From Artemia franciscana (Eukaryota > Arthropoda > Branchiopoda > Anostraca > Artemiidae): a DNA stretch of 64,000 nucleotides. The DNA is taken from NCBI RefSeq assembly GCF_032884065.1, contig NC_088873.1, positions 38,737,823-38,801,822 on the forward strand, in the 5' to 3' direction. Made by a program: the position numbers and the translations under genes. Positions 1 through 10,610 of this stretch are shown in pieces (position 1 is the stretch's first letter; each line of letters opens with the position of its first letter). A model generated the notes under the pieces. It saw only the letters and a program-made list of their open reading frames with translations, was not told the origin of the DNA and made no database searches.

Positions 1-611
1 GCGGCTATTCCGGACGACGCAATTGCCAACGCCAGGTCATTTTTTGATCGAATTGATGCTAGAAGCAATCTAATTAGAAAAGTTTTACCAGTACCTCCTT
101 GCGCATCCAAAAAGAGGATTTCTCCAACTTGGCTATCGACACAATGCATTATCTGATCATAAATGCCTTTTTGTTCAGACGTTAACTTAAAAATATTTGT
201 TTGTACATACGACAATAGATCAATTGTGTTGTAACTTTGTTCGCGATCCAATTCTACTCATGTAGAAATAGAAGCAGTACGATTAGGTGAAGGCATTCCC
301 AAATGCTTGAGAAGTTCGTTTGCAACAGATAAGCACAAATCTTCAATCATAACTAGAGTGCAGTTATAAATTTCTGTTGTAAAGTCCAAGGTAATATCTG
401 ACCTCTCTTGCCGTATTCGGTGGAGTATATCCTCGGCCATTTGCGATTTGTATTTCTCCCATAACTCTGTAGGAGATGAAGGAGAGCAGCTTTTGCCGGA
501 AGACACTGGCCGTAATGTCATGTCTATGAACCAGCGATTGTCCAGGATGTAAAAGCTGTTGTATCTAATCCCAAGATGGATTATATGTAAATGTAATAAA
601 TGACGAATCAT
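1..611 (-). pseudogene. Helitron PIF1-like helicase, N-terminal part
   Basis: The minus-strand frame entering the window edge contains the Walker A motif GGTGKT in the context LDAQGGTGKTFLIRLLLA, followed by ASSGIAA, which is typical of the PIF1-family helicase domain of Helitron RepHel proteins (DNA unwinding during rolling-circle transposition). Upstream in the same frame are MIEDLCLSVANELLKHLGM and PNRTAS, also typical of the region before the helicase. An in-frame TGA at 258-260 interrupts the frame (ST*VELDRE), so this copy is non-functional as it stands. The C-terminal helicase motifs lie outside the window. Confidence 0.85.
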
Positions 612-1048
612 TAACCTATAGGCATCATTGACGAATGATTAATAGGCGTCAAATGACGAATCATTAATCTATATTTCATTGCGCTGCATTTCTTATCCAT
701 TTCTTTGTTAGTGGCTGGATTTATCAATTTAATATTAAAGTGATAGCCGTCGGCTCCATCCCAAAAAATGATAGGATATTGTAGGGCATCGTAGCATCGA
801 TGAGTTTCAGCAATTCTTGTCAACTGATCGTTTCCCCTATAAAGAATAATATCTCGAGGTAAGAACTGATCACCGACCACAACGATTACCAATTCGTTAA
901 TAATTTGAGCATTGTATCTACGCATATGTTCAGCAGTAGGAGCTTTGTCAGGGGACATAACAATTTTATGCGTATCAGTAGGCATCAATTCGACGGCTGT
1001 TTTGAACAGAAGCACTAAATTATTATTTTTGTGGAAAAGATGTTGCAA
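611..1048 (-). pseudogene. Helitron N-terminal protein segment
   Basis: The frame encodes [48 protein letters not shown] and [11 protein letters not shown]. The same blocks occur in the 536-codon Helitron ORF at 3495-5105 with high identity. Here the segment breaks off shortly after KCSAMKYRLMIRH and joins sequence just upstream of the helicase, so the HUH nuclease part has been deleted. This is a remnant, not an independent gene. Confidence 0.8.
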
Positions 1049-1175
1049 CTGGGAAACGGTAGTCCTTTCAACGTCGTTTTTTAATCATCGGTATCATTTT
1101 CAAGTTATTTGGTTTGTTTTACCTTGGCTTGTCGTTCGTCACTATGAAATACATATCGCAAACCTTTGTTTTTTT

Positions 1176-1382
1176 TTAAACTAAAATATGGTAGGCATTG
1201 ATGACCTTATCCAAGTCAAAATCCCAAACCCAATCATCATCGCTATCATTTTCAGTTTTTATACGTTTTGATTCTCGCTCTACAGGTTGATTTTCATCTA
1301 ACTGCGAGGTTTTACGTTCTTTAACCGCAAGCCTTTTGGCATAAACTCTTGGAGCAGCTTCCTCGGCTGCTTCTTCTGTCAT
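1176..1382 (-). pseudogene. Helitron leader ORF (68 codons) with duplicated start
   Basis: The short ORF begins MTEEAAEEAAPRVYAKRLA and carries the acidic module NDSDDDWVWDFDLDKVINAY. Related leaders occur at 12887-13212, 16564-16998, 38983-39340 and 59530-59700. Immediately upstream (about 1385-1480 on the minus strand) the start region is duplicated: a second ATG at 1454 opens MAEETAKEAAQ and then stops. The two start regions and their flanks (TTTATACT, TCTCTTTGAAT) are near-identical, so this is a local tandem duplication of roughly 70 bp. Confidence 0.7.
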
Positions 1383-1579
1383 TGTAGGATTTATACTAAA
1401 ATGTCTCTTTGAATTAACTCATTGAGCAGCTTCCTTGGCTGTTTCTTCTGCCATTGTAGGATTTATACTGATATTTCTCTTTGAATCGCCCCCTTATAAA
1501 ATTATAATGACGTCATATACAAAGCCTTATATACTTATAATGACGTCATATGTGTACAAACAATCAAACATACAACTTA

Positions 1580-2960
1580 TCTATATATGTAAAAGTAAGT
1601 TGTCTGTGTGTGTGTGTGTGTGTGTCGAGTGACGTCATGTTTGTGTGTCAACTGACGTCATGTTTGTTGATTGACGAAATTACACACCGGGACATCGGGA
1701 CACAAATGACGATCGGGACATCTATATATATATAAAAATACGTTGTCTGTGTGTCGAGTGACGTCATGTTTGTGTGTCGACAGACGTCATGTTTGTTGAT
1801 TGACGAAATTACACACCGGGACATCGGGACACAAATGACGACCGAACCAGGACATAGGGAATATAAATAACGACCGGGACACTCAAAGAGAAAGCGACCG
1901 GGACACAAGGAATGTTCGATTAGCAATTACCATCAACAAAGCACCGGGACACAAATGACGACCGGAACACAGGGAATATAAATGACGACCAGGTAAACCT
2001 GACAATCTATTTATATGCACAGACAATGGGACAGCCAAGAATGTTGTAAATTCGCAAGTTTTACGTAGTTAAAAATATATATATATATCTATCTATATTC
2101 ACAGGTGGGACACAGGGACACAACTACAATGGCGTGTAACTAATATGGCGCGTAACGACTTGCGCGCGCGGGGGGCTTGGGGGGGGCGCGAAGTGCCACC
2201 CCAACAGCTAGTAGAGAATATAAATGACGACCGGGAAACTCAAAGAGAAAGCGACCGGGACACAAGGAATGTTCGATTAGCAATCACCATCAACAAAGCA
2301 CCGGGACACAAATGACGACCGGGACACAGGGAATATAAATGACGACCAGGACACTCAAAGAGAAATTACAGACCGGGACACCGGAACACAAATGACGACC
2401 GGGACAAAAATGACGACCGGGACACCGGGAATATAAATGACGACCGCGACACTCAAAGAGAAATTACAGACTAGGACACCGGAACACAGGGAATATAAAT
2501 GACGACCGGGACACAGGGACACAACTAGAACGGGGACGCCGGTGGGCACAGGGGGATATATAAATGACGACGGGGACACAGGGAATGTTCGATTAGCAAT
2601 CACCATCAACAAAGCTCAAGGGCAATCATTAGAATAATGAGGTATAGATCTAAATTCGGATTGTTTTTCCCATGGACAATTATATGTTGCATGTTCAAGA
2701 GTCGGTAAACATGACAATATATTTATATACACAGACAATGGGACAGCGAAGAATGTTGTAATTATTCACAAGTTTTACGTAGTTAAAAACATACATATAT
2801 ATCTATCTATATTCACAGGTGGGACTCAGGGACACAACTACAATGGCGCGTAACTAATATGGTGCGTAAACACTTAAGTGCGCGGGTGGGCTTGGGGGGG
2901 CGCGAAGCGCCCCCACCAACTAGGTTTTGGGGTAGCGCGAAGCACCACCCCAACAGCTAG
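1580..2960 (+). mobile_element. Non-autonomous Helitron (outer copy)
   Basis: The 5' end resembles TCTATATATGTAAAAGTAAG followed by TTGTCTGTGTG, and the 3' end is the GC-rich hairpin region ending CAACAGCTAG at 2960. Between them are TGACGTCA motifs, the GACCGGGACAC minisatellite and a remnant of the helicase C-terminus (ITINKAQGQSLE, then [17 protein letters not shown]) around 2594-2790. A second Helitron (1721-2211) is inserted within it; without that insert this copy is about 0.9 kb. It has no complete ORF and would depend on a protein supplied in trans. Confidence 0.75.
1721..2211 (+). mobile_element. Short non-autonomous Helitron nested in another
   Basis: The element starts TCTATATATATATAAAAATA after an A and ends CTAG before a T, the A|T target preference expected of Helitrons. 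It contains TGACGTCA, minisatellite units, a helicase tail remnant (TDNGTAKNVV region near 2005-2050) and the 3' GC-rich end. The outer minisatellite resumes right after 2211 (GAATATAAATGACGACCGGG), which supports insertion into the outer copy. The last hairpin is shortened compared with 14673-14695. Confidence 0.7.
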
Positions 2961-2971
2961 TTTTATATATA

Positions 2972-3147
2972 TCTTCTATTTATATATATAAAAATAATTT
3001 GTCTGCGTGTGTGTGTGTCGAGCGACGTCATGTTTGTGTGTCGACTGACGTCATGTTTGTTGATTGACGAAATTACACACCGGGACATCGGGACACAAAT
3101 GACGACCGGGACATCGGGACACAAATGACGACCGGGACACCGGGACA
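2972..3147 (+). mobile_element. Helitron 5' end stub
   Basis: A Helitron 5' end (TATATATATAAAAATAATTT then GTCTGCGTGTG), two GACGTCA motifs and a few minisatellite units are present. The stub then meets another Helitron 5' end at about 3148, preceded by A. It looks like the 5' part of a copy interrupted by the next insertion; its 3' part is not found nearby. Confidence 0.6.
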
Positions 3148-5090
3148 TCTATCTATATCTATCTATCTATACATATAAAAATAAGTTGTCTGTATGTCTG
3201 TCTGTGGATCAGGTGATTTCGTTAATAATATACCATTTAAAACACCAAAATGAACATGCTGGAGTAGTCACTCGATGAGAGAGGGTATATATATATATAT
3301 TTAGTTTTCAGTCCAGAACCAATAAAGCTATTATGTAAACATCAAAAATATTTATGTTGTCTGAGCAATAATTTTTAGTTTTTATTTCAAAATAGAAAAT
3401 TACCTGAATATTTTAGAATTAGTTTTGTTTTTTGTTAGGTTCCTGCTATTCAACGCGTGACTTCAATTCGTCACGAATTAGTAAAAATTAGAAGATGTCT
3501 ACTTGGAATAATTATGTTGAAAGTGCTCAAAGAGCTGCTCAAAGAGTCTATGCCAAAAAACTTGCGGCTGATAGAAAAAGTAAGAGAAGAAAGCGTGTCG
3601 AGGAATCTCAAGAACAGCAAGAAAACAGGCTTGCGGCTGATAGAAAAAGTAAGAGAAGAAAGCGTGCCGAGGAATCACAAGAACAGCAAGAAAACAGGCT
3701 TGCGGCTGATAGAGAAAGTAAGAAAAGAAAGCGTGACGAGGAACCACAAAAACAGTGTGAAAATAGGCTTGCGGCTGATAGAGAAAATAAGAAAAGAAAG
3801 CGTACCGAGGAATCAAAAGAACAGCAAGGAAACAGGCTTGAGGCTGATAGAGAAAGAAAGAACAGAAAGCGTGCCGAGGAACTACCAGAGCAACGCGAAA
3901 CTAGACTTTCTGCTAAAAGAGAAAGTGAAAAAAGAAGGCGTGCCGAGGAACTACCAGAGCAACATGAAACCAGACTTGCTGCTAAAAGAGAAAGTGAAAA
4001 AAGAAGGCGTGCCGAGGAATCACAAGAACAGCAAGAAATCAGGCTTGCTGCTGATAGAGAAAGTAAGAAAAGAAAGCGTGTCGAGGAATCAGAGCAACCT
4101 GAAAGTTATAGCCTGGCATTCAGGTACAGCCCAGTCGATGATTATAGCTTGAGTAGATGTGTTCAAATCGGGACTATGTCTAAAATTTGTCCCTATTGCA
4201 AGGCCTTGAAATTCAATGGCGAAACAATGGGAATGTGTTGCGCCTCAGGAAAAGTTAAACTTCCTCTATTGGCTGCACCACCAGAGCCATTGAAGACTTT
4301 CCTTACTGGAACTACATCAGAATCTAAGCGTTTTTTGTCAAAAATCAGAAAATATAACTCATGTTTCCAAATGACGTCGTTTGGAGCCCAAATCGAAAAT
4401 CCAGATCAATTTATGTCTACTTTCAAAGTAAAAGGGCAAATTTATCATGGAGCAGGGTCCCTTCTACCATTCTCAGGCGAGAATCATAAATTTTTACAAT
4501 TGTACTTCATCAGTGATAGAAATTCTGAATTGAATGCACGTTGCGAAATTTCTCCCAAAGTTGAAAGGACAATCGTTTCCCAATTGCAACATCTTTTCCA
4601 CGAAAATAATAATTTAGTGCGTCTGTTCAAAACAGCCATCGATTTGATGCCTACTGATACGCATAAAATTGTTATTTCTGCTGACAAAACGCCTCCTGGC
4701 CAACATGTGCGTAGATACAATGCTCCAACTATCGACGAAGTGGCAATCGTTATGGTCGGTGATCAGTTTTTACCTCGAGATATTATTCTTCATAAGCGAA
4801 ACGCTCAGTTGTTAAGAATTGCTGAAACTCATCGATGCTACGATGCCCTACAATATCCTATCATTTTTTGGGATGGAGCCGACGGCTATCACTTTAATAT
4901 TAAATTGATGAATCCAGCCACTAACAAAGAAATGAATAAGAAATGCAGTGCAATGCATTATTATTCCTATAGACTAATGATTCGGCAGGATGAAGAAAAT
5001 TATATTTTAAAATGCCGTGAATTGTTTCACCAATACGTCGTTGATATGTATGCTAAAATTGAATCAGAACGTTTGCTATATATCCGCCTG
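3148..5090 (+). mobile_element. Longer Helitron with N-terminal coding region, 3'-truncated
   Basis: The 5' end lies near 3148 (TCTATCTATATCTATCTATC, then ATAAAAATAAGTTGTCTG). About 350 bp of leader ends in a pyrimidine-rich tract with TTGTTAG at about 3440, a plausible 3' splice site before the coding region. The coding region is lost after LLYIRL at about 5090, where sequence switches abruptly to the zinc-finger array. The Rep HUH motifs, helicase and 3' hairpin of this copy are absent, so it cannot be autonomous here. Confidence 0.75.
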
Positions 5091-5105
5091 ATCCTCACAT
5101 GTTGA
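3495..5105 (+). CDS. Helitron protein N-terminal region (truncated, 536 codons)
   Basis: The ORF starts [20 protein letters not shown]. Residues about 23-206 are eight copies of a 23-residue, highly charged repeat (type [17 protein letters not shown]), the last one partial, predicted to be helical and rich in basic KKRKR nuclear-localisation-like clusters. A Cys-rich motif follows (ICPYCK...MCCASGK, about residues 229-250), then the conserved Helitron N-terminal region with [23 protein letters not shown] and [18 protein letters not shown]. Full RepHel proteins continue into the HUH nuclease and a PIF1 helicase; this one loses homology near residue 532 and ends at a chance stop in the flanking sequence. 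The overlapping plus-strand frame at 3457-4152 is a shadow of the repeats. Confidence 0.8.
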   Translation: MSTWNNYVESAQRAAQRVYAKKLAADRKSKRRKRVEESQEQQENRLAADRKSKRRKRAEESQEQQENRLAADRESKKRKRDEEPQKQCENRLAADRENKKRKRTEESKEQQGNRLEADRERKNRKRAEELPEQRETRLSAKRESEKRRRAEELPEQHETRLAAKRESEKRRRAEESQEQQEIRLAADRESKKRKRVEESEQPESYSLAFRYSPVDDYSLSRCVQIGTMSKICPYCKALKFNGETMGMCCASGKVKLPLLAAPPEPLKTFLTGTTSESKRFLSKIRKYNSCFQMTSFGAQIENPDQFMSTFKVKGQIYHGAGSLLPFSGENHKFLQLYFISDRNSELNARCEISPKVERTIVSQLQHLFHENNNLVRLFKTAIDLMPTDTHKIVISADKTPPGQHVRRYNAPTIDEVAIVMVGDQFLPRDIILHKRNAQLLRIAETHRCYDALQYPIIFWDGADGYHFNIKLMNPATNKEMNKKCSAMHYYSYRLMIRQDEENYILKCRELFHQYVVDMYAKIESERLLYIRLILTC

Positions 5106-5884
5106 ATGAGATGCTCACTTCGAGAAAAGCTTTTATTACATGTAGTGCACTTGTATGGTTTTTCACCGGTGTGAGTTCTCAGATATCTGGTGATTGAATG
5201 TGCGCTTGCATACGTCAAACTTGAATGGCTTTTCAGCAGTGTGGGTTCCCATGTGAATGACAAGAGTTTTCTTATGTCTAAAACTGCACTTGCAAACTTC
5301 ACACTTGAACGGCTTCTCGCCAGTGTGGATCCTCACATGTTGAATGAGAAGCTCATTTCGAGAAAAGCTTTTATTACATGTAGTGCACTTGTATGGCTTT
5401 TCACCGGTGTGGGTTCTCATATGTCTGGTGAGTGTATTCTTTTGATTAAATGTGCGCTTGCATACTTCACACTTGAACGGCTTTTCAGCCGTGTGGGTTC
5501 TCATGTGAATGACAAGAGTTGTCTTATGTCTAAAACTGCACTTGCATACTTCACACTTGAACGGCTTCTCGCCAGTGTGGATCCTCACATGTTGAATGAG
5601 ATGCTCACTTCGAGAAAAGCTTTTATTACGTGTAGTGCACTTGTATGGCTTTTCACCGGTGTGAGTTCTCATATGTCTGGTGATTGAATGTGCGCTTGCA
5701 TACATCACACTTGAATGGCTTTTTAGCAGTGTGGGTTCTCATGTGAATGACAAGAGTTTTCTTATGTCTAAAATTGCACTTGCATACTTCACACTTGAAC
5801 GGTTTCTCGCCAGTGTGGATCCTCACATGTTGAATGAGATGCTCACTTCGAAAAAAGCTTTTATTAGTGCACTTGTATGGCTTT
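5088..5884 (-). pseudogene. Decayed zinc-finger array downstream of the ORF
   Basis: The three-finger unit (about 252 bp) continues past the stop for roughly three more units, but in shifting frames. Three of the six first-finger copies in the locus (near 5175, 5668, 5901) share the same 14-nt deletion, and three (near 5420, 6145, 6395) are intact. The deleted units also share SEHL instead of NELL in the next finger, and one lacks a cysteine-containing dipeptide (YKCTNKSFF). The array ends in mid-finger (LIQHVRI) at the Helitron junction near 5088. Confidence 0.8.
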
Positions 5885-6865
5885 TCACCGGTGTGAGTTC
5901 TCACATGTCTGGTGATTGAATGTGCGCTTGCATACGTCAAACTTGAATGGCTTTTCAGCAGTGTGGGTTCCCATGTGAATGACAAGAGTTTTCTTATGTC
6001 TAAAACTGCACTTGCAAACTTCACACTTGAACGGCTTCTCGCCAGTGTGGATCCTCACATGTTGAATGAGAAGCTCATTTCGAGAAAAGCTTTTATTACA
6101 TGTAGTGCACTTGTATGGCTTTTCACCGGTGTGGGTTCTCATATGTCTGGTGAGTGTATTCTTTTGATTAAATGTGCGCTTGCATACTTCACACTTGAAC
6201 GGCTTTTCAGCAGTGTGGGTTCTCATGTGAATGACAAGAGTTTTCTTATGTCTAAAACTGCACTTGCATACTTCACACTTGAACGGCTTCTCGCCAGTGT
6301 GGATCCTCACATGTTGAATGAGAAGCTCATTTCGAGAAAAGCTTTTATTACATGTAGTGCACTTGTATGGCTTTTCACCGGTGTGGGTTCTCATATGTCT
6401 GGTGAGTGTATTCTTGTGATTAAATGTGCGCTTGCATACGTCACACTTGAACGGCTTGTCACTGGTGTCTGTCTCTGCATACTGAATGAGATAACTATCT
6501 TGAAAAAAACTATCATTGTATGCATCACACTTAAAACGTATATCGGCGTTATAGAAAGTCTGGTGTCCATTATTTTGAACTATTAGGTGTCTAGCATGAA
6601 TATTGCTTATAGATCGTTTCTCGTCATTTTGAAAAGATGTTTCATTCTTCTGATTTTCTGTGTCCTCTTCTTTTTTTTCTGGTAGTTTCTTCAGCTGGTT
6701 ATTCAGCTTCTTTGTGGCTGGAATTTCTTCTAAAATGTCTACTGATGAGATATTGGTATTCGACTGATCAGTTTTAGTATAGTCTGTTCGAAACCGATTG
6801 TTGTGATTAGTGTCATTTCGAAATATGATCTCATTATCAGAGCCTTGTTCATTCATTGATTTCAT
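5885..6865 (-). CDS. C2H2 zinc-finger protein (326 codons)
   Basis: The ORF starts at ATG 6865, preceded by an in-frame TAA a few codons upstream. The first ~110 residues are acidic and Lys/Asn-rich with no known domain. A degenerate finger follows (FKCDAYNDSFFQDSYLIQY), then tandem C2H2 fingers with TGEKP/TAEKP linkers in a three-finger cycle: CKRTFNxKNTLTRHMRTH, [33 protein letters not shown]. Six complete fingers are present. The seventh loses its first Cys (FKFDVCK) and the frame ends FNHQTCENSHR because of a 14-nt deletion. Such proteins usually bind DNA in the nucleus; the target cannot be read from sequence. It could be a live shortened gene or a pseudogene. Confidence 0.7.
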   Translation of the reverse strand: MKSMNEQGSDNEIIFRNDTNHNNRFRTDYTKTDQSNTNISSVDILEEIPATKKLNNQLKKLPEKKEEDTENQKNETSFQNDEKRSISNIHARHLIVQNNGHQTFYNADIRFKCDAYNDSFFQDSYLIQYAETDTSDKPFKCDVCKRTFNHKNTLTRHMRTHTGEKPYKCTTCNKSFSRNELLIQHVRIHTGEKPFKCEVCKCSFRHKKTLVIHMRTHTAEKPFKCEVCKRTFNQKNTLTRHMRTHTGEKPYKCTTCNKSFSRNELLIQHVRIHTGEKPFKCEVCKCSFRHKKTLVIHMGTHTAEKPFKFDVCKRTFNHQTCENSHR

Positions 6866-8765
6866 CTTTGAGGGTTCAAATTTTGATTAACTTCATTTTC
6901 TTCAAGCTTTAAGTGAAAGTTGAGATGCCAAGCAAAGTGGAAATTAACATTAAAAAAGAGTTTTTTCAATCAAAGCTGTTGTGCTAATCTGTTTTAGGTT
7001 TCATGACAAAAAGAAATAATTCTTTACTTTAAGGATTTTGATTATAAATTGGTGCATTAAATAATTTTGACCTTGCTTTTTTTAATTCGATTCATCATTT
7101 ATGACGAAAGTCGATTTAATTTAATTATCATGGATGTAGCAGTAGCTGCAGTCTAGTAAAAAAACAAATCACTCTAACATCGAAAATAAAATGTTTTAAG
7201 GAAAACAAAAATTGACAAATATTTCTTATGCAACATTATTTTGAAAATTGTAATTTTCATTCAGATTCATCTAAATTACTTTGTAATTACGAAAAGAACC
7301 TCTGAGAGTAAAAAAATTCTGATGCCGTAAAAAATGAAATTCAGTAAAATAAAATTGTGACATTGATTAATTAATTAATTTCTTTAATCTATGTCTTATA
7401 CCATAACAAAACTATTGAGTTAAATAATACTGAAAGAGATTTAACTACAACTATACAACAAAGAAATTAACTAAACAAACATAATCAAGGGTGGTGAGGC
7501 AAAAATAAGCAAAGGCCAGAATACTGCAGCTCACCATACAGGACGGCCAGATTTGCAGGTGAATCGGGTACTCCAAACTTGTGAGATAATTTTACTATTG
7601 CTATTCCAAGAGATACAGTAAAAACGTACAATATCTAAATCAAAAGACAGGATTAGCTTAACATTTTTCTCCTTTAAATCAAGATAAAGACCCGGAAGTT
7701 AGAGGAAAAAATTACATCAAAAACTAGAATAAAGCCTACCCAGCTCTCGCCTATTATTCCTCCCTCGAGTAGCTAGAGATTTCCGCTTAACTGGACCCAA
7801 ATTTTCCATGAATATGCATAGGTCACATGACCAAACTTTTGAATACGTAGGCGCCAACCTCTCTACTCCTGTGTGTATACGTAGTATATTAGAAGTGGCA
7901 TTTTCTCGTGTTAGAAGACAATGAATTTTAAAATTTTTGCTACCACTTGAAAATGAACGACGAGCAAATAATGTTTCCTGGAAAGAAGCCTTGACAACTA
8001 CCAGTCAAATATCTTATTGTAAGTCATATGTTTCCTTTTTTGAATTAGTTAAGCGATTAATAATAACATGTTTGTAGATTTTTCCTCTAAATCGGTTACA
8101 TGGTTATTTCCTTAAAACCAGCATATTGACATTTCTAGCCACAAGAAAAGTTCTAAATATGTAACAACCTTAAAGAAGAATTCATATTTTCACCGGGGTG
8201 GTCTTATAGAAATTATGGTGACGCCATTATATCAAGAAGAACATCAAATTGTCTGCTCTTAGAAGACAAGTGACAATAAAAATCAATGTAAATAACCATG
8301 TCACGTTGCCCTTCCAAGGAACAGCGGCTAAGAAGCCGACCTTCCAGTACTATATCTTATCTTTTTAAACAAGCTATAGTTGTATATTTAGTTATTCATC
8401 AATTTTTCTGAAAACAGCTCCATATATTTTTTGGAAAATTGACACCTTGAGAATTTCTAGCCTAAAAAACGATCTATATAGGTCACGAATTTGAAAACAT
8501 TTGTTAAGAGCCTTAATTTCGAAAAAACGATTCACATGACTGACGTCATATAGACTACTATATGAATTAATACATACATCAGCTTTGTAACGATGCCATG
8601 AATTTATATAAAAGTCTTTATATATATATGTAACTGCAATAAAAGACATCATATTAAAAAACATCACATCATAATATCTTATTTGGACCATCAAATAAGA
8701 CAAAATAAAAAAGAAAGAAATTTCGTGTTTCAAAATAATAGCTATAATGATTGGTTTGTGGTTTT
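6866..8765. other. No gene recognised, upstream of the zinc-finger ORF
   Basis: This is AT-rich unique-looking sequence. It should contain the 5' exon(s) and promoter of the minus-strand zinc-finger gene if that gene is live, but I could not place them. A somewhat more GC-rich stretch around 7740-7990 could be an untranslated exon or promoter. TGACGTCA occurs at about 8541. There are no ORFs with recognisable domains. Confidence 0.5.
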
Positions 8766-8789
8766 GACATGGCTGAGGTAAACAATGCT

Positions 8790-9245
8790 TGCCATGCCTT
8801 TTTTAAAAAAAGCAAAGTTTTGGTAATATGTAGTTCATAATGATAAATGACAAGGCGAGGCAAAAGTTAAGGATCCAATCGAAGAAAAAGCAGTAAATAA
8901 CGACGTTCAACATTACATAAGAACTTCAAGTGATTAAATAGCTAGAAACAAAGACATGTGAATGTATAAGCATGTCAAGGCATGTCATGTCAAGTCAAGC
9001 ATGACATGGCACTGACATGGCATGTCAAGCATGTCAACGAAGAGCCTGATACTGGTTCAACCTCTGTTAAAAAACAAAGGATCGGCGGTGTGTTGTTCAT
9101 AATGACAGAAGACAGCACAAAGCAAAAATGAATAGTCCAGTCGAATAGACAGCTGCAAATTAAGAAGTTCAATATTTTGAACGATGAAATAGCTACATAT
9201 ATAGACATTAAAGTTTAGAAGAACATTAACGAAGAGCCTGATACT
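8790..9245 (+). mobile_element. Two diverged Helitron-derived fragments
   Basis: Two similar stretches (about 8800-8960 and 9065-9235) resemble the segment after the Helitron leader ORF that encodes KTKVRRYVFHSD in other copies: both have a run of A, then AGTTCATAATGA or GTTCATAATGACAG, then related downstream sequence. Between them lies a cluster of CATGTCAAG-like motifs. Stops are frequent; these are old remnants. The 255 bp after 9245 show nothing recognisable. Confidence 0.4.
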
Positions 9246-9669
9246 GCACAAAAATACCGTTAATCTTCATATTAAAACCTTTGTGAAGGAATTGCAGTAG
9301 TCAAGGACATTGGTAATTCTAAGAACATTGACGAAGGATGTAGTTATATAGGCTAGCTTTAAGCAGAAGCTGGTAAAACCACAAAGAGCACCAAAAGACG
9401 TAGCAATTGGGCTGACAGTAACCAAAACACCAAGAAAAAAGGTAATTTCACTAAGGTGTTCGCAAACTTAAGTTTTATTAGTATAAGAGAAGTATAAACA
9501 ACAAGACATGATTTAACTGACAATTGTTGAAAATGATCTGAAAACAAAAACAAAAACGATAACGTTGTCTGAAAAAAAAATCTCCAACAGCCCGATTAGC
9601 CCGTCGATTATCTGTTCGACTGGTAATTTACCTTCTTTAAAGACCTTCAGTTCTTCTTGAACCTTCCTA

Positions 9670-10560
9670 TCAAGTAATCTTTCTTCCATTTTGTGTATTT
9701 CTGATTTCGACATTTCTCATTTTTAAATTCCTTTTTTTCTGGAAATTTCTTCTATGCTGTGTTTGTAGAACATTCGTCGGAAACTTTTGCAAAATTTCTA
9801 TTAACACTGGGAAATGATCTGAACCTACAAAGGGGAGAACTTCTACATTTCTAACATCCATCGCGAGGGAAACGTCCACCAGCACATAATCAATAACACT
9901 CCCTTTCGTACCCGTAAAACACGTAAAGTCCCCCTTACCCTTATCTCTCCCAAACCTCCCATTCCCTACAACTAGCCCATTTTCTTCACAAAAATCTAAT
10001 AGCCTTTTCCCCCAAATACTCAACTTCCTACCTTCATCCATGCTACTTCTTGTAATCCCGTAAGTCTTCGGAGCTGGAACCACTTCCTCACAAATCACTG
10101 TATCCACTACTTCTCTTTTCACGCTGGTGTACGCGTTAAAGTCTCCCAATATCGTTAAACTGTGGTCATGGTATTTAAATTTCATTTCTTTGATCTCTTT
10201 TTCCAGAATATCCCAAGTATCTTCATTTGTGTAGGAACTGCTCTGTGGTGACAAGTAAAGTGATCCGATCACTGTCTACCGTCTGTCAGAAAAAAGAACT
10301 TTGACCTAAATTATATTTTCCGACTTGCTACTTAATTTCTGGTATTTCGTCACACTTTACACTTTAGCAGGTCAATAACACCCACGTAATATCTTCTGTT
10401 CGACGACTCTCTTCTCGACACTTTTTCTACATAAAGTCTGTCAAACAGTATTGATTCGTTGGGGTCATGCCAAGTTTCCGCTAAACACATAACGTCAAAT
10501 GCACTCACATTTTCCGATACTTGCTTATATCCTGTAGTAGTCTGCTATGCTTCTTCCTAT
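9670..10560 (-). pseudogene. LINE APE-type endonuclease (broken)
   Basis: The 200-codon frame 10272-9670 has TILGDFNAYTS, GSVIDYVLVDVSLAMD and VGSDHFPVLIEI, the conserved catalytic blocks of exonuclease-endonuclease-phosphatase domains that nick target DNA for LINE integration. The N-terminal portion (DVMCLAETWHDPNES and VEKVSRRESSNRRYYVGV) sits upstream at about 10560-10380 in a different frame. The adjoining frame 9713-9513 is the linker region that normally leads to the RT. Confidence 0.8.
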
Positions 10561-10610
10561 TCTGACATTGGGGCTTTCGTATCTCGGACATCCTTTGTTT
10601 TCGTGCGCGT

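Larger units (their letters stand above)
1..1580 (-). mobile_element. Helitron, internally deleted copy, cut by window edge
   Basis: Read on the minus strand, the order is a 5' Helitron-like end near 1580, TGACGTCA-rich leader, leader ORF, N-terminal Helitron protein segment, then directly the region leading into a PIF1-like helicase that runs off the window at base 1. The HUH Rep region between the N-terminal segment and the helicase is missing, so this is a deletion derivative. The 5' end faces another Helitron 5' end pointing the other way near 1580. Family assignment rests on the protein remnants and on close similarity to the longer copy at 3495-5105. Confidence 0.8.

Noticed and set aside
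1648-2612. ORFs with CPGRHLYSLCPGRHL or PVVIYIPCVPVVICV repeats, also at 15946-16423, 38416-38947 and 59110-59370
   Set aside because: All are translations of the Helitron GACCGGGACAC minisatellite and have no start or domain support.
5190-6586. Plus-strand frames opposite the zinc fingers
   Set aside because: Antisense shadows of the finger array, kept open by its repeat structure.
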